This document shows positions 33,757-43,171 of a stretch of 64,000 nt of DNA, in pieces. Origin of the DNA: Planctomycetota bacterium. Lineage in GTDB: Bacteria > Planctomycetota > UBA11346. The translations under genes and the position numbers were made by a program. The notes beneath the pieces were generated by a model. The model was not told the origin of the DNA, did not search any database, and saw only the letters and a list, made by a program, of their open reading frames with translations. Position 1 is the stretch's first letter. The number at the start of each line of letters is the position of its first letter. The DNA is taken from the NCBI GenBank assembly GCA_016745075.1, contig JADGDD010000001.1, forward strand, positions 1,365,125 to 1,429,124, given 5' to 3'.

Positions 33757-35266
33757 TGACAACTTTCCATTGGAAACCTTCATGCTCAAAGCGAACTTGA
33801 GATTTTTTTGTTCGTAAAAAATCAAGCAAACGTTGTGCAAGATGCGGATAAGGCGTTTGCTTTGCAGTAGCCATATTCTGTGTCGCTAAGGCCAGTGGGT
33901 GATTTATGGTCACCAAATCAAAACCTTGCGCGTCTAACATATTACAATTAGCGCGGTAAACGAGGGCAACATCTATGGCAGTATGCGAAGCGATATTACC
34001 AACTAATTCATGAGCACTTGGTACAGTGCTAATCTGTTCGGCAATACTCTCCATAATTCCAACATCTTTGAACATTTCATAGGACAAACTACCCATGGTC
34101 GATACTTTAGGATCTGTAGTACCAATTTTTATTTTTTTATTCGCTAAATCTGACAATGTTGCAACCCTCAGCGGGTTCCCTTTACGTACAACCATAACAA
34201 TGTCTGTTGCCGAGACATCAGTTGCATCACCAAACAGCTCTTGCACTTTCGTCATAAACGATGCATCACAGGTCATAAAGACATCTGGACGGGCTCCACT
34301 CTTCATATTGGCAACATGTGCACCACAGCCATTGTAATGCGCCTTAATCACGCAGCCTTCACGTTGCTCAAATTCTCGTACGGTTTCCATTACAGCAGTA
34401 CGATTAACGCCGCCGCAGAAGAAATCGAGTTCTGGTGTTTTTGCCCATGCATCTCCAGGAGTGTTAATCACAAAACCATATTCGCTGAAGGCCTGTGCAC
34501 CATATTCTGGAGAAGCCAAATAACGGGCAAAACGCAAAGCTGAAGTGGGATGTTTACTGGTAGCAACAATATTGGCAGAAATAGAAGAGGTTCCCTCTGC
34601 AAGCTCTGGCACGGTTATTTGTTTCAACCCTGCTTTAGCTGCTTCGGTATTCCAAACAATAGCTGCCTGGACGCTCTCACTCAAGGCAACGGCATTGGCT
34701 GCTTCAGTCACACGCGGTTTACTTGCTTTTTTGCCGGCATCTATTTCAGCCCAACGTCCAGCTTTTTCTAATGTATCACGAGTACGTTTGCCACAACCAG
34801 CACCGGCATCGCAGAGAACATAATCTGTTTGTAGCATATCGTCCAATGTGGAAATACTTGAATCTTTTGCTGCGGCAATTACTAAATGAAATGAGCCCAA
34901 AGCAATACGCTCTGCCAATAAACCTTTTGCATGTGCTCGTTGAGCAAAACTCAAATCCGCAGGAATGTAGATATCGGCACGACTCTGTCCGTTTTCTGCA
35001 TCAAGTTGTAGTTTGGCCTCTAAACCACCAGATGAGTCATACTCTAAACGAATATGAATACCGTATTGCTCCTCAAAACGACGTGCGAGCTTCTCCACTG
35101 GCAACTTCATGCCTACCGCACAATAGACAACAAGGTCTTCTTGTTCATGCTCGCTGGGCTTGCCTATTTCAATTAGCGTCCACACCAGTGCTAGCAACCC
35201 TATAACAAAGCCACCCACCTTCACAAGCCGAAGCGAACGGCTTCCACCATAGACATATCCAGACAT
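33749..35266 (-). CDS. Fused double periplasmic binding protein (ModA/WtpA-like tandem)
   Basis: The start at 35266 has an ideal GAGGAG site. The 505-residue protein has one N-terminal membrane helix (LVKVGGFVIGLLALVWTLIEI) and then two type II binding-protein domains: about 48-270 (VVYCAVGMKLPVEKLARRFEEQYG, YDSSGGLEAKL, ADIYIPADLSF) and about 275-500 (LDFFCGGVNRTAVMETVREFEQREG, YNGCGAHVANMKSGARPDVFMTC, then TDIVMVVRKGNP). Each half has the G-x-x-R/K-x-A-phosphate-loop-like layout of molybdate-binding ModA. A standard ModA has one such domain, so this is an in-frame fusion of two. The oxyanion is inferred from the neighbours. Confidence 0.85.
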   Translation of the reverse strand: MSGYVYGGSRSLRLVKVGGFVIGLLALVWTLIEIGKPSEHEQEDLVVYCAVGMKLPVEKLARRFEEQYGIHIRLEYDSSGGLEAKLQLDAENGQSRADIYIPADLSFAQRAHAKGLLAERIALGSFHLVIAAAKDSSISTLDDMLQTDYVLCDAGAGCGKRTRDTLEKAGRWAEIDAGKKASKPRVTEAANAVALSESVQAAIVWNTEAAKAGLKQITVPELAEGTSSISANIVATSKHPTSALRFARYLASPEYGAQAFSEYGFVINTPGDAWAKTPELDFFCGGVNRTAVMETVREFEQREGCVIKAHYNGCGAHVANMKSGARPDVFMTCDASFMTKVQELFGDATDVSATDIVMVVRKGNPLRVATLSDLANKKIKIGTTDPKVSTMGSLSYEMFKDVGIMESIAEQISTVPSAHELVGNIASHTAIDVALVYRANCNMLDAQGFDLVTINHPLALATQNMATAKQTPYPHLAQRLLDFLRTKKSQVRFEHEGFQWKVVSE

Positions 35267-35379
35267 AGGGTCTCCTCGGTTACACGCCACAAGGCTAGCA
35301 ATACCCCTATTCTTGAAAAGGGGGAATAACTTGTACCAAACAAAGCTTCTATACGATCGTAGCAGTTACAGGAGGTTGT
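35267..35379. promoter_or_regulatory. Divergent control region, oxyanion uptake / cofactor genes
   Basis: This 113-bp gap separates the minus-strand transporter operon from the plus-strand moaD-like/moeB-like pair. It contains a perfect 10-bp palindrome TACGATCGTA (35352-35361) and AGGAGG before the 35380 start. A shared regulator such as a ModE-type protein is plausible, but I do not see a clear ModE consensus. Confidence 0.35.
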
Positions 35380-35658
35380 ATGCAGATTCAATGCAGCTAT
35401 ATGGCACAAGTAAAAACCAGAGCAGGGTGCGGTTCTGAAACCGTAGATATTCCTGATGATAGCACCGTACAGGACCTTATTCACACTATTGCTAAGGCCC
35501 ACGGCGCTGCCCTGTGCACCATATTGCTTGATGATCAGAACCAATTACGCAAACATATCCTTATCTTTCTCGGTGATGAGCAAATTCGCTGGAACGATAA
35601 CACCGTTCTTTGTAACAATGCTACCATCACCATTATGAGCCCAATTGCAGGAGGCTAA
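35380..35658 (+). CDS. MoaD/ThiS-family sulfur-carrier protein (MoaD-like)
   Basis: A 92-residue beta-grasp protein ending in the obligatory Gly-Gly (SPIAGG), the site that is adenylated and thiocarboxylated. It contains DDSTVQDLIHTI and the late strand NATITIMSPIAGG. AGGAGG lies 4 nt upstream. The next gene encodes its E1-like activating enzyme, and the divergent neighbours import an oxyanion, so molybdopterin synthesis (MoaD) is more likely than thiamine (ThiS). Confidence 0.85.
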   Translation: MQIQCSYMAQVKTRAGCGSETVDIPDDSTVQDLIHTIAKAHGAALCTILLDDQNQLRKHILIFLGDEQIRWNDNTVLCNNATITIMSPIAGG

Positions 35659-35662
35659 GCAG

Positions 35663-36406
35663 ATGCTGACGGATCACGAACGCGAACGCTATGAATGGCA
35701 AATGTGGGTTCCGGGTCATGGTGAAGCTGGCCAAGAAAAATTAAAAAAAGCGTCTGTGCTGGTTTCTCGCTGTGGTGGAGTAGGAAGCGTTGTTGCTTAT
35801 GAGCTTGCCGCCGCTGGCGTTGGCACTCTCATTCTTGCCCACGGCGGCAATGTTAAACCTTCAGATCTGAACCGACAACTGTTGATGACTCATGACCACT
35901 TAGGTAAACCACGAATTGAATCAGTCACCCGCCGTCTCAAAGAGTTAAACCCGTTCCTAAATATCATTTCTGTTGAATCCAATATTACTGAAGACAACGT
36001 AGCTGAATTAGTAAGCCAAGCCGATATTGTCATTGATTGCGCCCCTCTTTTTAATGAACGTTTTTTAATGAATCGAGAGGTTGTCCGGCAGAATAAAATT
36101 CTTATCGAAAATGCGATGTTTGACTGTGACGCTCAATTAACCACCATTATTCCTGGCAACACTCCTTGCCTCTCCTGCATCTACCCAGAAGATCCTGGAG
36201 CATGGACACGAGAGTTCCCTGTTTTTGGAGCAGTCTCTGGTACCATTGCCTGCATGGCTGCCATGGAAGCGATTAAGGCAATTAGTGGTTTTGGTAAATT
36301 ATTAACCAATCGCCTCCAACTATGCGACTTACGCGATATGCAATTCCGAACCATGCACATTCAACGCAATCCTGACTGTGCTATTTGTGGTTCTCATACC
36401 GCATAG
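35663..36406 (+). CDS. MoeB/ThiF/HesA-family adenylyltransferase
   Basis: The start at 35663 follows AGGAGG by 8 nt. The 247-residue E1-like enzyme activates the C-terminal glycine of its MoaD-type partner. The ATP-binding loop is CGGVGSVVAYELAAAGVG, followed by SDLNRQ with the conserved Arg. Zinc ligands are the CLSC (about 170) and CAIC (near the C-terminus) pairs. There is no rhodanese domain. In the nucleotide loop the first glycine is a Cys in SRCGGVG (usual GxGGxG), a minor deviation. It is co-transcribed with the carrier gene, 4 nt apart. Confidence 0.87.
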   Translation: MLTDHERERYEWQMWVPGHGEAGQEKLKKASVLVSRCGGVGSVVAYELAAAGVGTLILAHGGNVKPSDLNRQLLMTHDHLGKPRIESVTRRLKELNPFLNIISVESNITEDNVAELVSQADIVIDCAPLFNERFLMNREVVRQNKILIENAMFDCDAQLTTIIPGNTPCLSCIYPEDPGAWTREFPVFGAVSGTIACMAAMEAIKAISGFGKLLTNRLQLCDLRDMQFRTMHIQRNPDCAICGSHTA

Positions 36407-36455
36407 TTACCATATTTCTATATCTCACATTTTATCCTAAAAAAGGACAGTACTC

Positions 36456-37655
36456 ATGATACGATTTCTCCTTTTGGCCTGTGTCCTGTGTGTTGTTCCA
36501 CTCAGCTCTAGTCTTGATGCCTGTTCCACCCCCGTATTTCAATACGCCTTAGAACGCTGGGAGGCAGATTATTTTGATCTGCTTATTTACCATGACCAAC
36601 CATTAACAAAAGAACAACAAACGATTGCAGAAAGCATTCAACGAGGAAAAGGGGTCGATACCTATTTCACACCGCTATCAGTTCAGATTATTGATACGAA
36701 CACACTTACAAACAAAATAAACGACGACGACAAAAATAACAAACAAGATACAAATGCTGAACACTTTAGCCAAGGCAACAACAGCCCGCGCATGGTACTT
36801 GCCCACAATGAATTTACTGGAGCACAGCTACCAATTTGGACAGGAGCATTAAGTCATGAAAATTTTCTCTCGCTCTGTTTTTCTCCCAAACGAGCTGAAC
36901 TCGAACGCCGCTTATGTAATGGTCACAGCGTTGTCTGGTTTTTGTTTGAAAGTGGTAATACAGTAAACGACGAAAAAATGCTCACCATATTGGAACGTGA
37001 TCTCCAATCATACGCTGATCAAGCCAATGCAGAAACCCTTGGTGGACTACCAGACCCTGATGCTGTAGAAGCCGATGCAGAGGAAGAAGAAGACTATGAT
37101 GTATACAGCGAAGAAGAACACCCACCGGTTCATCTACGCTTCTCTGTTCTTCCTATTGGCGTAGACGAAGAACCTTTACTCAAAGAGATGTTGTATAGTT
37201 TAATCCCTGAGCTTAAAGAACAAGATGGCCCCATTGCCCTTCCTGTATTTGGCCAAGGACGAGCACTGGCCCCATGCCTGCTCACTGAAAGCGAATTTGC
37301 TTACACTCTCGAAAAAGAATTTATTTTTGAAATGTGTGATTATTTAACGGGTGAATGTTCTTGTGAAATAAAAGCACAAAACCCTGGGTTTGATTTATTT
37401 ATTCCAGCCGACTGGGAACCTGCTGAAACGGTTGTTCCAGATCCTGTTGCACCAGAATTAGTAGGTACACTCGTTGGAGACGAAGAAATAGACCGAGAAC
37501 CACAACCACAAGATGGCAGGACCCTTTCAAAAGACTTTCCTTCCACAACAAACCACAAAACATCACTCGCACTTTCTCCGCTACTTATTACTGGCCTTGC
37601 TGTTCTATTGCTGCTTATTCTTGGTACTCTTATTATTAATCGTGGAGAGAAATAA
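36456..37655 (+). CDS. Exported, C-terminally anchored protein of unknown function
   Basis: A 399-residue protein with a signal peptide (MIRFLLLACVLCVVPLSSSLDA), a CSTPVFQYALERWEADYFDLL segment at the mature N-terminus, an acidic linker near 200-220 (EADAEEEEDYD), FGQGRALAP, a Cys group CDYLTGECSCEIKAQNPG (about 300-316) and a C-terminal membrane helix (about 370-393) followed by a short basic tail. I recognise the start and the CSC region as a conserved pattern of PVC-type proteins but know no function. The stop is immediately followed by the GTG of the ABC permease, so it is probably a partner of that exporter. Confidence 0.75.
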   Translation: MIRFLLLACVLCVVPLSSSLDACSTPVFQYALERWEADYFDLLIYHDQPLTKEQQTIAESIQRGKGVDTYFTPLSVQIIDTNTLTNKINDDDKNNKQDTNAEHFSQGNNSPRMVLAHNEFTGAQLPIWTGALSHENFLSLCFSPKRAELERRLCNGHSVVWFLFESGNTVNDEKMLTILERDLQSYADQANAETLGGLPDPDAVEADAEEEEDYDVYSEEEHPPVHLRFSVLPIGVDEEPLLKEMLYSLIPELKEQDGPIALPVFGQGRALAPCLLTESEFAYTLEKEFIFEMCDYLTGECSCEIKAQNPGFDLFIPADWEPAETVVPDPVAPELVGTLVGDEEIDREPQPQDGRTLSKDFPSTTNHKTSLALSPLLITGLAVLLLLILGTLIINRGEK

Positions 37656-38921
37656 GTGAAATTATCTCGCCTCATTCTTGCTGAACTTTCTCATAGACGG
37701 CTCAACGTCCTGATTGCCATTGCGGCCATCGCTACGGCCTGCACATCTGTGATTGCTACCAATGCCTTACTCTCCTTACAACACACACACAGCGAACAAC
37801 GCATTGCCGTCTACCAAGAAGAACTCAAAGACTATCTTGACGAAATGAATGATGACTTTCGTAAGATCACCAAAAAAGATGGGTTTAATGTTCGCATTTT
37901 TCCAAAATCTGCTGATCTTGAATCTGTACACTTTGGCAATATTGGCAAGTTTACCATGCCAGAAGAATATGCCTCCAAATTAGCAAATTCAGACTTAGTA
38001 AGCGTTACTCATTTACTACCCACCTTACAAGAAAATATTAAATGGCCAGAACAAGATCGGCTGATTACCATTATTGGCACCCGTAATGAGGTGCCACAAG
38101 CACACCGCAACCCCCGCAAAGCTATTCAAGAAAGTATTCCTAAAGGCCATATTGCCCTTGGTCATGAATTACACAGCAGCCTCAAACTGAAAATAGGCGA
38201 CCCAGTTACTTTCATGGGGCAAACCTTCACTCTCTATAAAACACATAAAGAACGTGGTACCAAGGAAGATTTAACCGCTTGGTTACATTTAAGTGAAGCA
38301 CAAAAACTGCTGAACAAACAAGGGTTAATCAATGTCATCTTGGCTCTTGAGTGTAAATGCGCGATGGCAGACATTGGTAAGGTCCGCAAAGATATCGCCC
38401 GTTTTTTGCCAGACACCCAAGTACTTGAATGGGGCACCAAAGCCCTGCGCCGCATGGAAGCACGCAGTCGCGTCTCAGAGGGGAAAAAAGAACTGGTTGC
38501 TAAGGCCACAGCAGAAGCAGAAGCAGAACGTTTACAACTTGAACAATTTGCTGCTATTTTGTTACCACTCATCGTCATTGGCGCACTTGCGCTTGTTGGT
38601 TTTTTAACTTTACACAATGTACGTGAACGTCGCTATGAAATTGGCGTCTTACGCGCCATTGGCCTCCATAGTCGCAGTATTCTTATTATTATCTTAGGCA
38701 AAGCACTTATCATTGGCTTCTGTGGTGGCATTGTAGGTATTGTTGTTGGCTATCTTATTGGTAACGCTCAAATACCACAGGCTGTAAACATGAACATTCT
38801 GAGCATAAACGAAGCCCTTGCTCTGCTGATCGCCGCCCCTTGTTGTGCCCTTGCCGCTGCTTGGCTCCCTGCTGTGCTTGCCGCTCAAAACGACCCTGCC
38901 ATCATTTTGCGAGAAGAATAA
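37656..38921 (+). CDS. FtsX-like ABC permease (MacB/LolC type)
   Basis: A 421-residue permease starting at GTG right after the previous stop, with GGAGA 8 nt upstream. Helix 1 is near residues 17-37, followed by a large periplasmic domain (about 45-285) and three C-terminal helices (about 292-410) that contain the FtsX pattern NVRERRYEIGVLRAIGLHSRSI. A Cys pair (ECKC) lies in the periplasmic part. Such permeases move lipoproteins or peptides, or act as mechanotransmission devices, together with a LolD/MacB-like ATPase, here the next gene. Confidence 0.87.
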   Translation: MKLSRLILAELSHRRLNVLIAIAAIATACTSVIATNALLSLQHTHSEQRIAVYQEELKDYLDEMNDDFRKITKKDGFNVRIFPKSADLESVHFGNIGKFTMPEEYASKLANSDLVSVTHLLPTLQENIKWPEQDRLITIIGTRNEVPQAHRNPRKAIQESIPKGHIALGHELHSSLKLKIGDPVTFMGQTFTLYKTHKERGTKEDLTAWLHLSEAQKLLNKQGLINVILALECKCAMADIGKVRKDIARFLPDTQVLEWGTKALRRMEARSRVSEGKKELVAKATAEAEAERLQLEQFAAILLPLIVIGALALVGFLTLHNVRERRYEIGVLRAIGLHSRSILIIILGKALIIGFCGGIVGIVVGYLIGNAQIPQAVNMNILSINEALALLIAAPCCALAAAWLPAVLAAQNDPAIILREE

Positions 38922-38922
38922 T

Positions 38923-39582
38923 ATGATACATCTATCTGACGTACGCACGGTTTTTCAAGGGCCAGATGGAACCGTTCTTGGCCTTGATACTATTTCCCTC
39001 TCGCTCAAAGCAGGAGACTTTGTTTCTGTTCAAGGCGCATCTGGTAGCGGAAAATCAACACTCCTACTCACCTGTGGTACCATGCTCGCCCCAACCAGTG
39101 GTACCGTTACCCTTGCCGACACAGATATCTATTCTTTATCTGGTAATCAACGCGCTCAATTCAGAGCCAAGCATATAGGGTTTCTTTTTCAACAATTCCA
39201 TCTGATTCCCTATCTGTCCGTACGTGAAAATATTTGCACCCCACAACTTGCTGGTTGTAAACATGCCAGTCCAGACGATTTACTCGAACAATTCGGTTTA
39301 CACGAACGTGCTAATCATAAACCGTCTCAACTAAGTATTGGTGAGCGCCAACGTGTTGGCTTAGCTCGGGCGCTTTTTGGCAAACCAAAAATCATTTTGG
39401 CTGATGAGCCAACCGGTAATTTAGACCCTGAGAATAGCGCCATTGTATTAGATGCCCTCAGCACATTTTCCGAACAAGGTGGCACTGTGCTTATGGTGAC
39501 TCATGAAGAAGAAGCTGCACAACATGCTCAGAGACAACTCATCATGAACACCGGCCGCCTCAACGATTCTTGCTCAGCATAA
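38923..39582 (+). CDS. LolD/MacB-type ABC ATPase
   Basis: A 219-residue ATPase with Walker A GASGSGKST, Q-loop FLFQQFHLIPYLSVREN, signature LSIGERQRVGLARAL, Walker B IILADEPTGNLD and switch His MVTHE. The FQxFHLxP and NLD motifs are typical of the MacB/LolD/FtsE group. Its ATG lies 1 nt after the permease stop. The three-gene operon 36456-39582 encodes a full exporter plus an exported partner. Confidence 0.92.
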   Translation: MIHLSDVRTVFQGPDGTVLGLDTISLSLKAGDFVSVQGASGSGKSTLLLTCGTMLAPTSGTVTLADTDIYSLSGNQRAQFRAKHIGFLFQQFHLIPYLSVRENICTPQLAGCKHASPDDLLEQFGLHERANHKPSQLSIGERQRVGLARALFGKPKIILADEPTGNLDPENSAIVLDALSTFSEQGGTVLMVTHEEEAAQHAQRQLIMNTGRLNDSCSA

Positions 39583-39605
39583 GACGTATTCAACAACACA
39601 GACGC

Positions 39606-42248
39606 TCAACCAACACCGTGTTGCTTGAAGAGAGGAACATAATCAACATCTGTTTGTAAAATATGCTCTACCAACCACGTCTTTAAGAAATCTATAAGTT
39701 CGTCTTCTGCACCTTTGTCACCTTGTTGTATGCGAGCAACAAAGTTCTGCATATTCGCAATCATGGTTTCATGCACCTGCTCATGCCCAGTATGATAGCC
39801 AATACGGCTAAAGATTTGTTCTTCATAATTAAAATGAAACAGCGTATAATCGAGTAATTCAGCTATGACTTGATTCATTTTTTTCTTTTTCTGCTCTACC
39901 TTTGCAACATAGACAGCATTAATCAGATCAACTAAATGTTCATGATGAGCATCAATTGTCGGCAAACCAAAACAGAACGTTTCTGACCAGACAATCAGTT
40001 TTGAGATGCCAGATGAAGAACCAGCGCCTCCAGTAACCACTCCTCGCAATACGTTTACCTGCTGATCCAAATCATCACCCTGCAAATTCAAGAGCACACT
40101 TGCTGCCGATGTTTCTTGTGCATTTGCAGCATTTAATTGCGTAACTCGGTCCATTTGGGCAACAGCTTGGTTCACCTGATCAACACCACGTGCTTGCTCA
40201 TCAGATGCCTGTGTGACTTCTGCCATCAGCTGAACTACTTTTGTAACCGATCCAACCGTCTCTCCAAAGAGACTCACTAAATCTTCTGAAACAGATTTTT
40301 GCAAAAAGTCGTTAATTTCGTTGGATACCAGTTCTATCGCTTTGGTATTTTCCGTTGCCGACTGGATGAGCGCAGAGGTATTTTTTACTTCTTCAGCACT
40401 CCGTTGAGCAAGACTCCGCACTTCATCTGCTACCACCGCAAAACCAAGCCCCGCATCGCCTGCTCGCGCCGCTTCTACTGCCGCGTTTAATGCCAACAAG
40501 TTTGTTTGGAAAGATATTTCATCAATCGTTTTCACAACAGCACTCGTGTCATCATTTGATGCCTTAATTGCGATCACCGCATCTTGTAAACGCTCAAGCT
40601 GTTGCTTCACTTCCATAGCCACCTCTTCAGCACGACCACGCCCAGAAGTAGCTTTTTCTCCAGCTTCACGAGCAAGACTATCTGCCTGACGAGCATTATC
40701 TGCATTTTGCCGAGTTGTCGCCGCCATTTCCTCAAGTGAGGCTGATGTTTGTTCCAGACTGGAAGCCTGTTCTGATGCTCCTTCAGCCATTTCTTGACTA
40801 GCACTCATAATTTGATTGGCACTGCTAGCAACTTGACCCGCACTCAAGCCAAGACTCTCAACAATACGACCTATTGGAATCGTTATTGTTCGTGAAAGAG
40901 CAAGAGCAAAGACTACTGCAATGACAAAAACTATTGCCGCAATAATGTAATCAAGCATCACAGAAGCTTGCGCCTGAGCCACAACCTCTGCCAATCGTAC
41001 TTCTTTTTGCTTATCAATAACGGTAAGTACAGACGCATGGTCTACCATATTTTGAGACTGCAAAGTAAACCATTCCGTCGGGTCTTGTTGAATATCTCCA
41101 CCACTCGACATAAAACGCAAACCTTGCGCTGCTGGGCCATCATTCACTTTTACTTTTTTATCTAACTCAGCAGTAGACACACTGCTGTCATTTTCCATGT
41201 TTTCGATAAGAAAATTGGCACCGCTTCTATATTGAGCCATAGTAGATTTTAAATCTTTGACTGCTTTACTATCTTTTACCGTTAAGCCGCCAAGATCTTC
41301 ATACTCTTGAATTGCTGCAATAAATAAGTTATATTGTTCATTAAAACGGTTCACATATTCTAGATCATGACGAAGCAATAGATTTTTGAAACTATGAATA
41401 ATACCGCGATAACCACAGATTTCTAATAAACGCCTTGCGACACTTTGCCGACGCATGCCCAATTCTACACCAGCTCGCATAGCGTAAGCCGTTTTTGCTC
41501 CGGCAATATTTTGCACAGATTCGTATTCTAAGCGCGCCTCTGCTGACGCATTCTCAAGAAAACGTGCACGCCAGAGTTGTTGTTGCACGAGTACCGATGA
41601 AAGTTTTTCACGCATCCCAGGAATATACTTACCACCACGTCCAAAAACATCCGCAAGCATCGCACGTTCTTTGCCCATAGTTTCCAACACTTCTAACAGA
41701 GCCATATGGGTACGTGCATTATTAACCAGAACCGCATCGTTGGTATCTAACAAGATGGATTCGCGCAATAACAACAAGGTTTTGATTCGCGCTCCAAAAT
41801 AACCAGCAGAGGCAAAGAAATTAATTTTTTGACTAGAAATATTTTGTCTATGAGCTGAAAAGTTTTTTTCAAGATGACCAAGCACATCATTCAGCCATTC
41901 TTTCATTCGCTGGTTTTTCGGCTCAGCAAAATAAGGTGATGATATCCATTTTTTCAGCTCAGTAATTGTTACGTCTGTTTTCTTACGGTGTGCTGCCAGC
42001 TCTTCAACAAAATCTGTACCACCACTACTCAGATAGCCTGCGCTATAACCACGTTCTATTTGTAGATTTTTAGCCAATGCCTGAACCGCATATCCACAAT
42101 GCTCCATTTCTTGATGCAACTCTGCTTCATGAACAATAGCCTGTTCATGCTGAATTCCTTGGACAATAAAGAAAGACAAAGCGAACAAAGGAGCAGCTAT
42201 AATGAACATGAGCTTTGTTCGAACAGATCGATTATTGATAATATCCAT
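39606..42248 (-). CDS. Methyl-accepting chemotaxis protein with NIT sensor and C-terminal hemerythrin
   Basis: An 880-residue inner-membrane receptor. Helix 1 (about 13-31) is followed by a nitrate/nitrite-sensing NIT domain with the signature [14 protein letters not shown] and HRKKTD, helix 2 near 430-452 and a HAMP-like linker. The signalling domain holds the invariant hairpin [30 protein letters not shown] bacteriohemerythrin domain (about 745-880) has [18 protein letters not shown]-x3-H in HEQVHE and HILQTD, the ligands of an O2-binding di-iron site. It probably links nitrogen oxyanion and O2 sensing to motility or another CheA pathway. No che genes are in the window. Confidence 0.92.
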   Translation of the reverse strand: MDIINNRSVRTKLMFIIAAPLFALSFFIVQGIQHEQAIVHEAELHQEMEHCGYAVQALAKNLQIERGYSAGYLSSGGTDFVEELAAHRKKTDVTITELKKWISSPYFAEPKNQRMKEWLNDVLGHLEKNFSAHRQNISSQKINFFASAGYFGARIKTLLLLRESILLDTNDAVLVNNARTHMALLEVLETMGKERAMLADVFGRGGKYIPGMREKLSSVLVQQQLWRARFLENASAEARLEYESVQNIAGAKTAYAMRAGVELGMRRQSVARRLLEICGYRGIIHSFKNLLLRHDLEYVNRFNEQYNLFIAAIQEYEDLGGLTVKDSKAVKDLKSTMAQYRSGANFLIENMENDSSVSTAELDKKVKVNDGPAAQGLRFMSSGGDIQQDPTEWFTLQSQNMVDHASVLTVIDKQKEVRLAEVVAQAQASVMLDYIIAAIVFVIAVVFALALSRTITIPIGRIVESLGLSAGQVASSANQIMSASQEMAEGASEQASSLEQTSASLEEMAATTRQNADNARQADSLAREAGEKATSGRGRAEEVAMEVKQQLERLQDAVIAIKASNDDTSAVVKTIDEISFQTNLLALNAAVEAARAGDAGLGFAVVADEVRSLAQRSAEEVKNTSALIQSATENTKAIELVSNEINDFLQKSVSEDLVSLFGETVGSVTKVVQLMAEVTQASDEQARGVDQVNQAVAQMDRVTQLNAANAQETSAASVLLNLQGDDLDQQVNVLRGVVTGGAGSSSGISKLIVWSETFCFGLPTIDAHHEHLVDLINAVYVAKVEQKKKKMNQVIAELLDYTLFHFNYEEQIFSRIGYHTGHEQVHETMIANMQNFVARIQQGDKGAEDELIDFLKTWLVEHILQTDVDYVPLFKQHGVG

Positions 42249-42328
42249 AATATGGAATTCCTTAAAGTAAGATGTGGCCTACTTAAGGATTCCTCATTTT
42301 ATCCATTTCCGCAAGTACTTTTATGGTG

Positions 42329-43171
42329 TTAAAACCAAGCACGTAAACCGACTAATGGACCCGAAAGGTCTATACTACCAACTTCTAGATAATCATACCC
42401 CAGATAACCTTCTATATGGTTCCATATCCCGCCAACCGTTGCACGTACACGGGTGATATCAACCCGATCCCCAACTTCGTCCTCTGCTGGAACAAACGCC
42501 GCTTTACGAAACTGAAACTCAGTTACGAGCGGTTTTTGTGGGAAAACTCGTATACCTGCGGTAAATTGGCCACCGATGTCTGAAACCTCTTCCCCAACCA
42601 TACTCAGCACACCAAGGCCTATATACGGCTCAACTTCATCAAAAGAAACGGAGTATAACAGATTAAAAGAAGAAAAGTCGAGACGAGCGTCAACTTTTGA
42701 GCGTTGCTCTGAAAAGGAGTTATATTCCCACTCTATTTCAAAACCATTCTGAAAGGCAACAAGAACTCCTGCGCCCAAACGGTTTATGTCTTCATCGGCA
42801 CTACCATAATCAAGCCACACACGAACATTCATCGGATTTGCGACACTCTGAAAATCCTCATTACTGTACCATTCATCTTCTCGAAAAGTAACAGCATCTA
42901 TTCGGTAAGGGTAACTGGTAAATGGACGCTGCTGCAAGGTTAAACCGTCTAGAACAGCATAGACCATAGCTTCCGCAACCACTTCACCAACGGTATGACC
43001 ATGATGGTGATGTCCGATGCTGTGATGATGCGATGGTTTCTTTTTTTTAGCGGCCTTTTTCTCGACTGACTGTTCTATCGCCTGGAGTTTTCCACCCTCT
43101 TCGGCAGTAAGCTCCACAACACCTAAACCAAAGCAGGCGCAGCTCATTAAGAAACCATGTGCATACTTCAC
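42329..43171 (-). CDS. Outer-membrane beta-barrel protein with His-rich segment
   Basis: The GTG start overlaps the RNase R stop as GTGA. The 280-residue product has a signal peptide, a lysine run, then a His cluster HHHSIGHHHHGH at about 48-59, which could bind metal ions. The C-terminal 190 residues alternate hydrophobic and polar residues in barrel fashion (VRVWLDYGSAD, FEIEWEYNSF, TEFQFRKAAF) and end in an aromatic residue (GLRAWF), the outer-membrane barrel sorting signal. Function unknown; metal storage or sensing is a guess. Confidence 0.75.
   Translation of the reverse strand: MKYAHGFLMSCACFGLGVVELTAEEGGKLQAIEQSVEKKAAKKKKPSHHHSIGHHHHGHTVGEVVAEAMVYAVLDGLTLQQRPFTSYPYRIDAVTFREDEWYSNEDFQSVANPMNVRVWLDYGSADEDINRLGAGVLVAFQNGFEIEWEYNSFSEQRSKVDARLDFSSFNLLYSVSFDEVEPYIGLGVLSMVGEEVSDIGGQFTAGIRVFPQKPLVTEFQFRKAAFVPAEDEVGDRVDITRVRATVGGIWNHIEGYLGYDYLEVGSIDLSGPLVGLRAWF

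Noticed and set aside
35380..35658. ThiS (thiamine sulfur carrier)
   Set aside because: Also ends in Gly-Gly, but no thiazole synthesis genes are nearby while an oxyanion importer is divergent and a molybdoenzyme is in the window, so MoaD-like is preferred.
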